A stretch of DNA of 40,364 bases from Enterobacter sp. RHBSTW-00175 (GCF_013927005.1 NZ_CP055933.1:1-40364), one strand, 5' to 3'; numbered from the stretch's first letter, positions 16,049 to 24,765 are shown. Numbers and translations are program-made. Notes: generated by a model not told the origin, from the sequence alone.

Positions 16049-16432
16049 TTACGCCGGGGGTTGAGACTTTTCCCGCGCTTCGTCCGCGTTATTGATCAGG
16101 TCAAGCGCCTGTTTGAGAAGGCGTGAATGGACGGGGCCGTAGATTTCACGTACCTGCTCTTCTTCGTCTACGCTGAATACCGGTTGCTTATCGGTGTCAC
16201 ACAGGACGTCAATGAAGAGCACCACGTCAGCACAAAGATTGCGGTGCGCCTTTTCCGATACCGACACATTTTCGTCATCATCACCCGCTTTCACCACTTC
16301 CTGCCAGCGCAGCCAGGCTTCACCAGACGGCTCACGCAGAACCACTTTGACGCCTTCCCACTCAGGAACGGCGACCGTCTTATGACGGAAACCCGACATC
16401 TTAGCCAGGGCGAGATTTTTAATATTCTTCAT
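16049..16432 (-). CDS. G: Tail assembly chaperone G-like
   Basis: A 127-aa protein in the place of lambda G: between the tube protein and the tape measure, with the T-like frame following. It reads MKNIKNLALAKMSGFRHKTV, then VKVVLREPSGEAWLRWQEV, and ends NNADEAREKSQPPA. The last codons before the stop (CGG GAA AAG) hold the A-rich slip sequence, after which the -1 frame continues into T. G and the G-T fusion act as chaperones during tail assembly and are absent from virions in lambda. Confidence 0.85.
   Translation of the reverse strand: MKNIKNLALAKMSGFRHKTVAVPEWEGVKVVLREPSGEAWLRWQEVVKAGDDDENVSVSEKAHRNLCADVVLFIDVLCDTDKQPVFSVDEEEQVREIYGPVHSRLLKQALDLINNADEAREKSQPPA
16067..16074 (-). promoter_or_regulatory. 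Programmed -1 frameshift site (GGGAAAAG)
   Basis: In the G frame the codons are CGG-GAA-AAG. Slippage of tRNA-Lys from AAG to the overlapping AAA puts the ribosome in the T frame, which is open from here to 15762. It resembles lambda's GGGAAAG, but the G phase does not fit a perfect X-XXY-YYZ heptamer, so it may be a single-tRNA A-AAG slip. Confidence 0.65.
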
Positions 16433-16440
16433 GCGACCTC

Positions 16441-16884
16441 TCAGGAGCCAGACTCGATATTTTCAGGCTTACCTTTCAGACGCAGGGAGAACGTTGCCGC
16501 CACTACGCCGTTGGTACCTGAAGACCAGGTGTGCTGGCGGATTTCAGCCAGGAACTTAAAGCCCTTGCCGGACGGGAAGGTTACCTGGAACGCGTAGGTC
16601 GTATCGTTGTCATACGCTTCACGCAAGGCGTCCTGCGCCGGATTCTTGTAGAAGTTACCGGACAGAGAGATTTCTGACGGAGAAGGCAGGCCGTTGATGT
16701 TCTCCTGCTCGGTAGAGCAAAGCGTTGTTACGTCGATATCCTGCTTCTGGCCACCAGTGAACTGAATTTCTTTGATGGTGCAACTCAGATCGAGGAAGGT
16801 TGCGGTATCCATCGTTTCTTTGGTGGCTGGCGCAGAGGAAATAAGGATCTTCGTCAGCTGCGATTTTTCATAAAGTGCAGACAT
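16441..16884 (-). CDS. V: Major tail tube protein
   Basis: A 147-aa tail tube protein. It starts at ATG 16884 after ACCAGGAGACAGCT. Its composition is strand-rich (FLDLSCTIKEIQFTGGQKQD; GVVAATFSLRLKGKPENIES), like HK97/lambda-like tube subunits. It polymerises in hexameric rings around the tape measure. A terminator lies directly upstream of its SD, which would lower mRNA from the head genes unless antiterminated. Confidence 0.85.
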   Translation of the reverse strand: MSALYEKSQLTKILISSAPATKETMDTATFLDLSCTIKEIQFTGGQKQDIDVTTLCSTEQENINGLPSPSEISLSGNFYKNPAQDALREAYDNDTTYAFQVTFPSGKGFKFLAEIRQHTWSSGTNGVVAATFSLRLKGKPENIESGS

Positions 16885-16898
16885 AGCTGTCTCCTGGT

Positions 16899-16925
16899 AA
16901 AAGAAAACCCGCCATTAAGCGGGTT
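16899..16925 (-). terminator. Intrinsic terminator before tail tube gene
   Basis: On the minus strand AACCCGC-TTAATG-GCGGGTT is followed by TTCTTTT, then the SD of the tube gene. Confidence 0.8.
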
Positions 16926-16943
16926 CGTTGGGTGAATGATTTA

Positions 16944-17291
16944 TCAAGGTGTAACTTTAAAATCCAGGGTGGCACGGTATAGCCGATAATATGGCTCGTA
17001 TCCGGGGATTTTTACCACCTCTGTAGGGTTTAACGACTTAAGCGAAGCAAGCGCCAAATCTCTCAGAGATCGTGATTCAGTGATCGTTGTGGCATACACA
17101 TCGACCTGAACGGAAACCCTGCTCTCTGCCTGGCCACACATCACGTCAGCGGAAACATCATCGACGATGGAAAAGATAATCCAGGGTGGAGTGACCGACG
17201 GTTTCCCGTCACTACCTAATGGCGCAACATAGGGATATACCCGTCCTTCTGCCAGGGGAGAAAGCAAGGCGTAGATATTATCTTCATTCAC
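16944..17291 (-). CDS. Tail terminator / DUF3168 protein
   Basis: A 115-aa protein of the DUF3168 tail-completion family (IYALLSPLAEGRVYPYVAPL; RVSVQVDVYATTITESRSL). The start is GTG 17291, overlapping the gp10-like stop by 4 bp (GTGA); a nearby ATG is in another frame. Family members cap the head-proximal end of the tail tube and stop its growth. Confidence 0.88.
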   Translation of the reverse strand: MNEDNIYALLSPLAEGRVYPYVAPLGSDGKPSVTPPWIIFSIVDDVSADVMCGQAESRVSVQVDVYATTITESRSLRDLALASLKSLNPTEVVKIPGYEPYYRLYRATLDFKVTP

Positions 17292-17737
17292 TTGCTCAAT
17301 ACCTCATCAATAGCCTGACTCATCCTGGCAATGGCGACGCTGGCGGCCTCTTCCTCGCGCGTATCGTAAGCGGGTCGCACAAACGGATGTGCAGGCATGT
17401 TCGCGGTGCCCATTTCAACAAACCGCCAGTAAAACGCATTACGCGGGTCGCTGGCTTTCATGGTGTTGTCGCTATTACCGGTTCGCATGTTGCGTCCACG
17501 AATATGAACGCCAGAAGATATTTCCCCACGTCTGCGTGATCGCTGAGTCAGTACAACCACGTTTTTTTTCAATTTCCCGGTGCGTACCGGCGCGCGGGCG
17601 ATCACTTCTTCCTTAAGCACTTCGGCGCCAGCGCGCGTGGCATCACGCAGAACCTTGTTGTTTTCAGCGTGGCTAAGCGCCTCAAGGTCCTTTGCGATAT
17701 CATTCAACCCGGAAAAATCGAGGCTCGTCTCAATCAT
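17288..17737 (-). CDS. HK97 gp10-like tail completion protein
   Basis: A 149-aa protein of the HK97 gp10 family. It has the typical DATRAGAEVLKEEVIARAPVR followed by TGKLKKNVVV and RNAFYWRFVEMGTANMPAHP. The start is placed at ATG 17737 (MIETSLDFSGL), where ATGA overlaps the head-closure stop. The family joins heads to tails. It is in the usual order between head closure and tail terminator. Confidence 0.9.
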   Translation of the reverse strand: MIETSLDFSGLNDIAKDLEALSHAENNKVLRDATRAGAEVLKEEVIARAPVRTGKLKKNVVVLTQRSRRRGEISSGVHIRGRNMRTGNSDNTMKASDPRNAFYWRFVEMGTANMPAHPFVRPAYDTREEEAASVAIARMSQAIDEVLSK

Positions 17738-18072
17738 TTTTCGGCACCCTGTTTGCAAAGAATTTCTAGCTGAACACCACGAGAGTCAGGGATAGGCGGA
17801 CCAATGATATTCAAAATAGCCCCCTTGAGCGGGCCTGTGACAACCTTGATTCTGGACGCTGCAGTAATATCGCTACGAAATCGTGTCCATACCCTGATAG
17901 TGGCTACTGCGGTTTCAGCACCAGCGGCTACCAGCTCACGCCCACTGATGCCCTTTACTTCTGCCCAGGTTTCTGCGCCGTCATGCCATGATTCAACAGG
18001 CTGACCAGAAGGATCTCTGGATGTGGTGATGTTCTGAATTATCACCCTGTCTCTCAGTCTTCCTGCCTGCAT
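17734..18072 (-). CDS. Head closure protein (SPP1 gp16-like)
   Basis: A 112-aa protein beginning MQAGRLRDRVIIQNITTSRD and continuing with WHDGAETWAEVKGISGREL. This is the standard opening of the phage head-tail adaptor/head-closure family. It seals the portal vertex after DNA packaging and presents the tail docking surface. It overlaps the next gene by 4 bp and follows the connector after 9 bp. Confidence 0.9.
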   Translation of the reverse strand: MQAGRLRDRVIIQNITTSRDPSGQPVESWHDGAETWAEVKGISGRELVAAGAETAVATIRVWTRFRSDITAASRIKVVTGPLKGAILNIIGPPIPDSRGVQLEILCKQGAEK

Positions 18073-18081
18073 AAACCCCTC

Positions 18082-18408
18082 CTACACACCGTAAATTCGA
18101 TATGGTTGCAGCAGGGCTTCAACTGCAAACGGGACCTCTGCAACAGTCTGCCCAATAGCTACAGGTTCACGATTGGCGTACCAGTGCCCGATCAGCAGTA
18201 ACATGGCCGCCTTCACATCGTCATTGAGCAGAATCGAGTCTGGGTCGTCTGCGTAACCAGGACTGTCCTCATTTTCATAGAGCGTTCGTCGTGTCCAGTT
18301 CTGCACGTATCGCGCCGCCGCCCCCGTGTAAATTCCCAGCAGGGCATCATCACCGGTAAAGTCGGTATCAATGCGGCAGTGCTGCTTCACCACATCAAGA
18401 TCGACCAT
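18082..18408 (-). CDS. Head-tail connector (HK97 gp6-like)
   Basis: A 108-aa connector starting MVDLDVVKQHCRIDTDFTGD, followed by DALLGIYTGAAARYVQNWTR. This is the N-terminal pattern of HK97 gp6-like proteins, which form a ring under the portal. The later segment LNDDVKAAMLLLIGHWYANR is also typical. Its start overlaps the stop of the preceding small gene by 1 bp (TAATG). Confidence 0.9.
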   Translation of the reverse strand: MVDLDVVKQHCRIDTDFTGDDALLGIYTGAAARYVQNWTRRTLYENEDSPGYADDPDSILLNDDVKAAMLLLIGHWYANREPVAIGQTVAEVPFAVEALLQPYRIYGV

Positions 18409-18620
18409 TATTTTTTCGCCTTCTTATCTGCTTTTGCTTCCGGCTGTTCCTGCTGCTGTTCCTGCTGCTGTTCCTGCTCTGCAGGATTTTCTGATTCATC
18501 GAGCATCGCATAGCCTTTTTTGATGAGCTCGCGACCGTGCTGTTCCAGAGTTTCCAGCGGAAGCCCCTCAGTCACGACGGTACCGCCGAAATAAACCGGT
18601 TTGATTGCGATTAATTTCAT
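18408..18620 (-). CDS. Small head-region protein with Gln-rich tail
   Basis: A 70-aa protein starting at ATG 18620 (MKLIAIKPVYFGGTVVTEGL) with SD AGGTGGCATT; a longer frame would run into the terminator. Residues 1-40 form a compact strand-rich domain. The C-terminus is Glu/Gln/Lys-rich (PAEQEQQQEQQQEQPEAKAD), encoded by short tandem CTG/TTC triplet repeats at about 18437-18480. Similar small proteins follow the capsid gene in many HK97-like phages; the exact role is unknown. The repeat can be expected to vary in length between relatives. Confidence 0.75.
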   Translation of the reverse strand: MKLIAIKPVYFGGTVVTEGLPLETLEQHGRELIKKGYAMLDESENPAEQEQQQEQQQEQPEAKADKKAKK

Positions 18621-18632
18621 AATGCCACCTGT

Positions 18633-18653
18633 AAAAGCGGCCCGAAGGCCGCT
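18633..18653 (-). terminator. Terminator after major capsid gene
   Basis: GCGGCC-loop-GGCCGC (18637-18652), followed on the minus strand by TTTTAC and then the SD of the next gene. It lies directly after the capsid stop and would favour high capsid mRNA over downstream genes. A T-run on the other side makes it potentially bidirectional. Confidence 0.75.
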
Positions 18654-18660
18654 GTTTTTA

Positions 18661-19872
18661 TTAGCTACCAGCACCGCCAGAGAACGCACCGTAAATGAAA
18701 GCTTCAGGGCGTTTAACAGCAAGAGCCAGACGCTCTTCGCAACGAATTGAGATCATGTTTTTCTCGAAGTCGTCGGCGTTCTCGGTGGAGATAACCACGT
18801 TTGCATCTTCACGATCGAACAGTTGAGCTGCGGCATTGAATGCGCCTGTCAGGAATTTGCCCTGGAAAGCTGCTGCCTCAGTTGCTACCACCGGAAGCCC
18901 CCAAAGAGTAGGGCCAGTCAGGGCTGCCGGGTTAGCCAGGATGTAGCGGCCCAGACTGTCTTTGGTGAGTTCAATTTTCGCCCAGTCGATGAAGTGCAGA
19001 ACATGGCCGGAAGCCGGGAAGCGCGCCAGCTGCGCTTGCAGCATTGCAAGACGCAGATCATCAATGCCGTTCTGGCTTTCAACGGTGAACGCCGGAGCAA
19101 ATGCTGATGCCTGAGGAACGATGCCATGCAGATGCACACCGGTGCCGTCACCAAACAAGATCTCCTGTTCTTCGACATACTTCAGGCCGTAACGCATCTC
19201 AGCGTCAACTGTGGACTGAAGCTGAGCGAAGTCGTCAAGGATCTGCTTGGATGCTTTAAACATGTGCGCGATGGTTGTCACCGGCGTAATTTTTGTTGCG
19301 AATTCAATATCGCTGTAAGGCTTGGCAGTACCCTCTGCAACGACTTTCGCTGCATTGGTAAAGCCTGTCTGCTGCACCCAGAAAATAGCTGGAGCACCGG
19401 TGCGTCCAGGTGCAATCAAATCACGGATGAAGAGCCGCTGTTTAGGTGCTGTGTCGATACCTGGCAAGCGCTGGGGTTCTACAACTCCATCAGCAACGTC
19501 AGTGGACAAAAGCGCTGCATTAACTGGAATACTTACTCGTTTGCCACCTTCAATGCTCGCTGCGAAAGTTTTCAGCGCTTCGGAGTTGATCACGACTTTA
19601 CCGACTGTCTCAGCTACTTTCGCAGCATTTGCCAGCGGCATCTGAGCAACATGTTGCTCCAGTTCCCCCATCGCCGCCTTCAACGTTTTTTCTGCTTCGC
19701 GCAGGGCGTTGAACTCAGAAGCCATTTTATCAACGGCTGCCTTTGTTTCCTCAGACAGCTTGCCTGATTTCTGCGCCTCTTTTACTGCTTCTTCTGCTTT
19801 CGCGTTGAACTTGCCGGTTGCCTCTTCAATGCCGGCAGTGACTTTTTTCAGAATATCGTTTACTTCAGACAT
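18661..19872 (-). CDS. Major capsid protein, HK97 fold
   Basis: A 403-aa HK97-type capsid precursor. Residues 1 to about 100 are a charged coiled-coil delta (scaffold) domain (MSEVNDILKKVTAGIEEATG; EFNALREAEKTLKAAMGELE). The shell domain follows, with QRLFIRDLIAPGRTGAPAIF, the E-loop and spine region, and a C-terminal part ending ERLALAVKRPEAFIYGAFSG. It is located directly after the protease that should remove the delta domain. The length agrees with the HK97 family (about 385-410 aa). Confidence 0.95.
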   Translation of the reverse strand: MSEVNDILKKVTAGIEEATGKFNAKAEEAVKEAQKSGKLSEETKAAVDKMASEFNALREAEKTLKAAMGELEQHVAQMPLANAAKVAETVGKVVINSEALKTFAASIEGGKRVSIPVNAALLSTDVADGVVEPQRLPGIDTAPKQRLFIRDLIAPGRTGAPAIFWVQQTGFTNAAKVVAEGTAKPYSDIEFATKITPVTTIAHMFKASKQILDDFAQLQSTVDAEMRYGLKYVEEQEILFGDGTGVHLHGIVPQASAFAPAFTVESQNGIDDLRLAMLQAQLARFPASGHVLHFIDWAKIELTKDSLGRYILANPAALTGPTLWGLPVVATEAAAFQGKFLTGAFNAAAQLFDREDANVVISTENADDFEKNMISIRCEERLALAVKRPEAFIYGAFSGGAGS

Positions 19873-19881
19873 AAAGGGTCC

Positions 19882-20730
19882 TTATTTGACTAACGCCGCC
19901 AGGGCGCTTTCAAGTGAATTGATGGTTTCAGGTTTGATATCTTCGGTAGCGCCCGGCGTACCGTCGTCGGTGGTGACAGCGCCAGACATGCCACCAGATA
20001 AGGCTTTAATGAGTTTTCGGCGCTCTGAGCGCGGAGTGTTGGTTTTAGCCAGTAGCGCATCAAGTTTGCGCAGCGCAGCGGCAGGAGATTCATCACCATC
20101 ACTGACTGCATCAGCAGAAAGCAGGCTGTCTGCCAACCCTTTCGCCACGGCATCACTGCCTCCGATATAACTTTCGGCGTCCATCAGTTTCTGAACGGCA
20201 GCTATATCAAGGCCGGAGCGCGCCGCGTAGATATCAGCCATAGCGGTATCGAAGGGCTCCAGTGACTGTGCCAGTTCAGCAAAGTCATGGCGGTTTCCCA
20301 TAGCGTATACCCAGCAGTTGTGGATCATCAGGAAGGCACCGCGGCCAATCTGAATATCATCCCCGGCCATCGCAATTATCGATGCGGCACTGGCTGCAAT
20401 GCCCAGCACCTTCACAGTTACACGGCCTTCGTATTCGCGGAGAAGGTTATAAATAGCCAGACCTTCGAACATGTCCCCGCCAGGTGAGTTGATATTCACC
20501 GTAACGTCGTCGCCGTTCATCGCCCGAAGTGCACCGGCAATACGTTTCGCTGTCACCCCTTCGCCCCAGTAGTCCTGCCCGATCACATCAAAAACAGAAA
20601 TGCTGTTATCGTCGGCGGCCGCTGCTTTGATGCCGCCGTCCCATCGGTCCAGTGCGGACGGTAATGTTTCACAGGTAACACGCGCGCAGGGGCGACCCGC
20701 CGGCGCAACCGGAAGTTGTTTTTTGCTCAT
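19882..20730 (-). CDS. ClpP-like prohead maturation protease
   Basis: A 282-aa S14-family head maturation protease. The catalytic triad can be read in ClpP order: S114 (LGIAASAASIIAM), H137 (FLMIHNCW) and D184 (KLMDAESYIGG). The oxyanion region is VNINSPGGDMFEGLA (about 78-92). The C-terminal 70 residues are flexible and charged. It should cleave the capsid delta domain inside proheads. The start at ATG 20730 follows AGGAGCACTTTCCTG, and it ends 9 bp before the capsid gene. Confidence 0.93.
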   Translation of the reverse strand: MSKKQLPVAPAGRPCARVTCETLPSALDRWDGGIKAAAADDNSISVFDVIGQDYWGEGVTAKRIAGALRAMNGDDVTVNINSPGGDMFEGLAIYNLLREYEGRVTVKVLGIAASAASIIAMAGDDIQIGRGAFLMIHNCWVYAMGNRHDFAELAQSLEPFDTAMADIYAARSGLDIAAVQKLMDAESYIGGSDAVAKGLADSLLSADAVSDGDESPAAALRKLDALLAKTNTPRSERRKLIKALSGGMSGAVTTDDGTPGATEDIKPETINSLESALAALVK

Positions 20731-20743
20731 CAGGAAAGTGCTC

Positions 20744-22048
20744 CTAAGCGGCCTGTTTCAGCGGAGATTGTTCAAAGGAAATGTCTGGGAATACGTGGTT
20801 ATGCAGCTCTCTCAGGGCCAGAGCCTGAACAGCAGGATTGCTGCTTTCGAGATTTTTCAGTTGCGTCAGGTTGAGCTGAACAGTGTAAATGTCGCCCCCT
20901 TCAATCGGCGGCATATTCTCAAGACGACGAACGTCATTGCGGGACATCCAGCCATTTTGAAGCGCGCTGGTATAGTAAGCAGCGCGGCCCGCGCTGTCGG
21001 CGCGTAGCAATCCTTCAACGGAGAACTCCGCAAACACCTCATCATCGCTATCAAGCAAGCAGCGGCCAATTTCCTGCTCAATATTCACCAGCAGTGGTCG
21101 AAGTGTATGAGTCAGAAACTGCAAGTTCATACCTTCCAGGCTGGATGCCCAGCTGCTTTGTTTCGTGGTGTGACCAACCATGAAAGGTGGCACGCGAAAC
21201 CAGCGACAAATTTCCTCAATACTGAAAGAACGGCTTTCCAGCATCTGGGCATCTTCAGGGTTCATGGTGACGCCCTGATACTTTAACCCGCCTTCAAGTA
21301 CCATTATCTTTCCGGCATTTTTAGAGCCGGTAAATGAAGCCATGTAGCCGCGAAGCCTTTCACGTTGTTCATCACTGAGAGCATTTTCAGCGGAGAGAAA
21401 ACCCGAACTCTGAAGCCCTTGTTCAAAAATCTTTGCCGCAGATTCTTCAACAGCCATCGCGGCACCGATCACATCCCGGCCTGTTTTCATCGGCATCATG
21501 CCGCAAACGCCATCCAGACCGAATCCGCGAATGTGCATGATGTTTTTGACGGGAATGACGCGCTCGTTACCGTTTTCAGTGTATTTGTATTCCAGCGCCC
21601 CGGTAGTAAGACGTTTAACCACCATGTTCTGCGGCAGCAAAGGCACCAGCGAAACCAGGCGATTTGCGATGAATTTCTTCTCAATGAAGGCGTTCCCGCG
21701 CAGGCAAATACTGGCGACCACCATCAACATAAAGCGTGATGGCGTCATTTCTGAATTGGGTCGGCGGCACAGTATCGAATAAGCCGGGTGATCGGTTGCT
21801 GCTTTTCGTGAACCGTCAGGCTGTCGAACATATATTTTCAGCGGAAGGGTCGAAATAGACTCGCTTAACAGCCTTACGCACGCCCACACAGCCGATAGCT
21901 GGATGGCTTTATCGGCCGTAACCACCTTCCCGCTGCTGCTGGTACCAAACCATTCCTCCCAGAACGTGCCGGTAGTGAGGCTGATAGGCACACCGAGCCA
22001 GTTAAGCAGAGCACTCTTCACCCTGCCTGGCTGTTTGTTTTTTTTCAT
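20744..22048 (-). CDS. Portal protein
   Basis: A 434-aa phage portal protein of the HK97 type. Typical segments are IQLSAVWACVRLLSESISTL, PLKIYVRQPDGSRK, SILCRRPNSEMTPSRFM and EEICRWFRVPPFMVGHT. It forms the dodecameric ring at the packaging vertex. The start overlaps the TerL stop by 1 bp (TGATG). Confidence 0.95.
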   Translation of the reverse strand: MKKNKQPGRVKSALLNWLGVPISLTTGTFWEEWFGTSSSGKVVTADKAIQLSAVWACVRLLSESISTLPLKIYVRQPDGSRKAATDHPAYSILCRRPNSEMTPSRFMLMVVASICLRGNAFIEKKFIANRLVSLVPLLPQNMVVKRLTTGALEYKYTENGNERVIPVKNIMHIRGFGLDGVCGMMPMKTGRDVIGAAMAVEESAAKIFEQGLQSSGFLSAENALSDEQRERLRGYMASFTGSKNAGKIMVLEGGLKYQGVTMNPEDAQMLESRSFSIEEICRWFRVPPFMVGHTTKQSSWASSLEGMNLQFLTHTLRPLLVNIEQEIGRCLLDSDDEVFAEFSVEGLLRADSAGRAAYYTSALQNGWMSRNDVRRLENMPPIEGGDIYTVQLNLTQLKNLESSNPAVQALALRELHNHVFPDISFEQSPLKQAA

Positions 22049-23784
22049 CAGAAACCTACCATGATGGGATTATTGAAAAATCCGGAGAGATCCTGCTGGT
22101 CGTTGCCACCGTTAACCAGAACGCGGCTCATTGCTGTGAACAATGCCGCCGGGCCATCAATCTTGGCCTCTGGTGTGGACTTGTTCGGGAAAATGTTCTC
22201 GTTCCGGTCGGGTTTGACGGTTACGTTGGACATCATCCAGTTCATTACCGGGTGATCGCTGTGATGGAAGCGGCCTCCGTATACCAGCGCTTCAACCTCT
22301 TTCATCGCCTCGGAGAAATTGCGAACCGTCTGCGGCACTTCCACCAGCGGCAAACCTTCCTCTGCCAGCGCAAGGCTGAACTGCGTGGCACTCCATGGAT
22401 CGAAGCCAATTTCTTTCAGGCTCTCACCAGCAACCCACTCCTGAAGCTCCTCCTTAATCTGAGCATGGTCTATTACATCCCCGTCGGTAAGGATCAGCTT
22501 GTCCAGCTCGGACCACTTACGATAGAGCTCTGCCATCTGTCGGGAACATTTCTCAAGCCGTCCTTCCGGCAGCCAGAATTTAAAATCTGCATGGACGTGA
22601 CCATCCGGCGAACGCCAGACTTTAGCGGCCGCACAGATATCAATTTTGTTTGAAAGGTCAACGCCAATCCATGAGGGATAGGTTTTAAGTTCGTGCTGCG
22701 GGGCGATAAACTCGCATTTTTCCCACTTCATCATGTCCATCCAGGCCGCCTCAGCGGTTACCCAGATATTCATGTGCTTGGTAAAAAAGTTAATCCTGGC
22801 CGAAACCTGCTCTTTAGCCTTTTTAGCCAGGCGGCGAAGGTCATCCCAGCGCTTACAGATACCCAGACCCGGATTCGCCTTCTGCCAGACTTTTTCATCA
22901 AAGGGATCGTCACCTTCATCTAAGGTGTAGATGATGGCAAAAAACGTATCGTCTTTAACCAGGCCGCGCAGGACCTTGATTGCGTAATCGCGTAGTTCGT
23001 AACAGATACCTTCTTTGTTGAAGCCGGCGGTGGTGATACCGAAAAGCAGGGATTGCAGGCGCGCGCCGGTGGCCGTCTCCAGTACGTCCCAGACGTCACG
23101 CGTTTTATGAGCATGCAGCTCGTCAACGATGGCGCAGTGGATGTTCAGGCCGTCGAGGTTGTTTGCATCTGATGATAATGGCTCGAATTTGGAGGCCGTT
23201 TGCTCCTGGTAGATAGCGAGCTTGTTGAATTCGAAGATCCGCCCAAGAGTGGCTTTCGCCTTCTTGACCATATTTTTCGCGTCTTCAAAAACAATTCGCG
23301 CCTGGTCACGGGTGGTTGCAGCGGAATAAACCTCCGCCCCGCCCTCGCCGTCAGCGCCAGCCATATAGAGCCCCACGCCGGAGCAAAGTGTTGATTTGGC
23401 ATTTTTACGGGCCACCTCAACATCTGCTGTACGGAAACGCCGAACCATCACCGTCCGACCGCTGCCGTCGTTACGCAGGACGGTTTCCCCCGTCTCTTCG
23501 TTCACCAGCGGGATAACAAAGCCAAAAATATTAATCAGGATGAAAACATGCCAGTCCATCAGCTCAATAGGCTGGCCTGCCAGCGCACCTTTGACGTGAG
23601 GAACAAAATTATAGAAATTCAGAATGTGCTGCGCGCGCGGCTCACTGAAGAAAATACCGCGCTCTTCGCCGTGTGCCAGATCGTCAAGAAAACGCTGACA
23701 GGCAAGGCGCACATACTCACAGGCAATAATTTCTCCCGCCACCACCCTCTCGGCGTAGCGGATGCCTTCTGCAACCTTAGCCAT
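22048..23784 (-). CDS. terL: Terminase large subunit
   Basis: A 578-aa packaging ATPase/nuclease. The Walker A-like segment is ARKNAKST (125-132) and the Walker B HCAIVDE (216-222, with D221 and E222). A further acidic nuclease site is suggested by SWIGVDLSNKIDICAAAKVW near residue 395. This is the HK97/Terminase_1 family used by cos phages. The start overlaps the TerS stop (TAATGG). Confidence 0.95.
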   Translation of the reverse strand: MAKVAEGIRYAERVVAGEIIACEYVRLACQRFLDDLAHGEERGIFFSEPRAQHILNFYNFVPHVKGALAGQPIELMDWHVFILINIFGFVIPLVNEETGETVLRNDGSGRTVMVRRFRTADVEVARKNAKSTLCSGVGLYMAGADGEGGAEVYSAATTRDQARIVFEDAKNMVKKAKATLGRIFEFNKLAIYQEQTASKFEPLSSDANNLDGLNIHCAIVDELHAHKTRDVWDVLETATGARLQSLLFGITTAGFNKEGICYELRDYAIKVLRGLVKDDTFFAIIYTLDEGDDPFDEKVWQKANPGLGICKRWDDLRRLAKKAKEQVSARINFFTKHMNIWVTAEAAWMDMMKWEKCEFIAPQHELKTYPSWIGVDLSNKIDICAAAKVWRSPDGHVHADFKFWLPEGRLEKCSRQMAELYRKWSELDKLILTDGDVIDHAQIKEELQEWVAGESLKEIGFDPWSATQFSLALAEEGLPLVEVPQTVRNFSEAMKEVEALVYGGRFHHSDHPVMNWMMSNVTVKPDRNENIFPNKSTPEAKIDGPAALFTAMSRVLVNGGNDQQDLSGFFNNPIMVGF

Positions 23785-24257
23785 TAATCCCTCGCTTTCA
23801 TAAACTCGGCCAGCGGGTCAACCGCATCAGGACCTTTTGCATTCACTTTAGAGCGGCTGGCTGGCGTCATGCCGAACTCTCCGAGCATGGCGCGCAGACG
23901 TTTCCAGGCATCAGCTTTCATAATGGCCGCCGGGTGAGCTTTGATCATCACATCCCCGCTCTGCGTTTCGGTCCGGTAGGTGTACCCCTCAATTTCAAGC
24001 GTGTCGCAGTGGTGCCGGTATTCGGTATATGCCTCAACCAGCAACTCAAGGGCTCTGGCGTCCAGTTGGGACATCACACCGATAGCATCGAGCTCGTCGG
24101 CCATCCGCTTAAACCAGTATTTCCCCTGCTTGTCGAAATGCTTCGGCGTTGGGGGTACCCCTGCAGCGGGTTTTGGTTCGTTCTCATTGATTGGGCGTTT
24201 TGATGGGTTACCCCTCACCAAACGTAGATGGGTCGGGGTTTTCGGTGGTCCAGACAT
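23784..24257 (-). CDS. terS: Terminase small subunit, P27 family
   Basis: A 157-aa P27-type small terminase. It opens with SGPPKTPTHLRLVRGNPSKR and has the helical core YWFKRMADELDAIGVMSQLD and PAAIMKADAWKRLRAMLGEF, ending GPDAVDPLAEFMKARD. It recognises the packaging site and stimulates TerL. The start at ATG 24257 has SD TAGGAGTTTTCG. The intergenic region directly upstream is the expected cos site. Confidence 0.92.
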   Translation of the reverse strand: MSGPPKTPTHLRLVRGNPSKRPINENEPKPAAGVPPTPKHFDKQGKYWFKRMADELDAIGVMSQLDARALELLVEAYTEYRHHCDTLEIEGYTYRTETQSGDVMIKAHPAAIMKADAWKRLRAMLGEFGMTPASRSKVNAKGPDAVDPLAEFMKARD

Positions 24258-24414
24258 AATCGAAAACTCCTATTAATCATCTAATGGGGGACCCCTAAAA
24301 AAAGTTTTCTAACCTGCGGCGATGTGAAAAGAGGTTAGGCGGCGGTCCTTTGGCGCGTCGTTCCTGAACTTTCAACCCGCCCTCCCCCTCGGCTGACACA
24401 AATGAGAATCGATG
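24258..24414. other. cos: Probable cos packaging region
   Basis: A 157-bp gap between TerS and the HNH gene, where HK97-type cos phages have their cohesive ends. It holds the inverted repeat CTAACCT (24309-24315) / AGGTTAG (24332-24338) and a GGGG-A-CCCC palindrome near 24287-24295, plus GC-rich clusters at 24339-24395. The exact nick positions cannot be read from the sequence. Confidence 0.5.
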
Positions 24415-24765
24415 TCATTTGAGTCTTTCGACCGCTGTCTTAGCCCTGTGGCAGGGCTTGCAGAGGCTTTCGAGGTTGGACAGGTCATCGGTCCCCCCAT
24501 TTGCTTTGGCGGTGATGTGGTCCACCGTCTCAGCGGGTGTATACCTTCCATTTCGCAGGCATTCCTGACAAAGGTGTTTATCCCTGTCGAGAACGATTGG
24601 GCGCAGCCTGTCCCACTTACTGCCATAGCCGCGCTGGTGCCTGCTCTGTCCTCTCTGATGCTGCTGCCAGCCTTCGTTAAGGTGCTTGGGACAATAGCCT
24701 GAGCGGTCAGTGGTTGTGCCAGGACAACCACGCTTGCGGCAGGCTCTCGGTATTAACGCAGGCAT
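24415..24765 (-). CDS. HNH endonuclease (HK97 gp74-like, packaging)
   Basis: A 116-aa HNH nuclease starting at ATG 24765 (MPALIPRACRKRGCPG) after GGAGGTTAGCCAG; an earlier ATG at 24780 is less well placed. Zinc cysteines (RKRGCPG, SGYCPKH, CQEC, CKPC) frame the nuclease core VDHITAKANGGTDDLSNLES. In HK97 the equivalent gp74 lies next to cos and stimulates terminase cleavage. It overlaps the upstream glycosyltransferase gene by 13 bp. Confidence 0.9.
   Translation of the reverse strand: MPALIPRACRKRGCPGTTTDRSGYCPKHLNEGWQQHQRGQSRHQRGYGSKWDRLRPIVLDRDKHLCQECLRNGRYTPAETVDHITAKANGGTDDLSNLESLCKPCHRAKTAVERLK

Noticed and set aside
18437..18480. Minisatellite or CRISPR-like repeat
   Set aside because: The repeats are short CTG/TTC triplets coding a Gln/Glu-rich tail within a small protein; there are no spacers.
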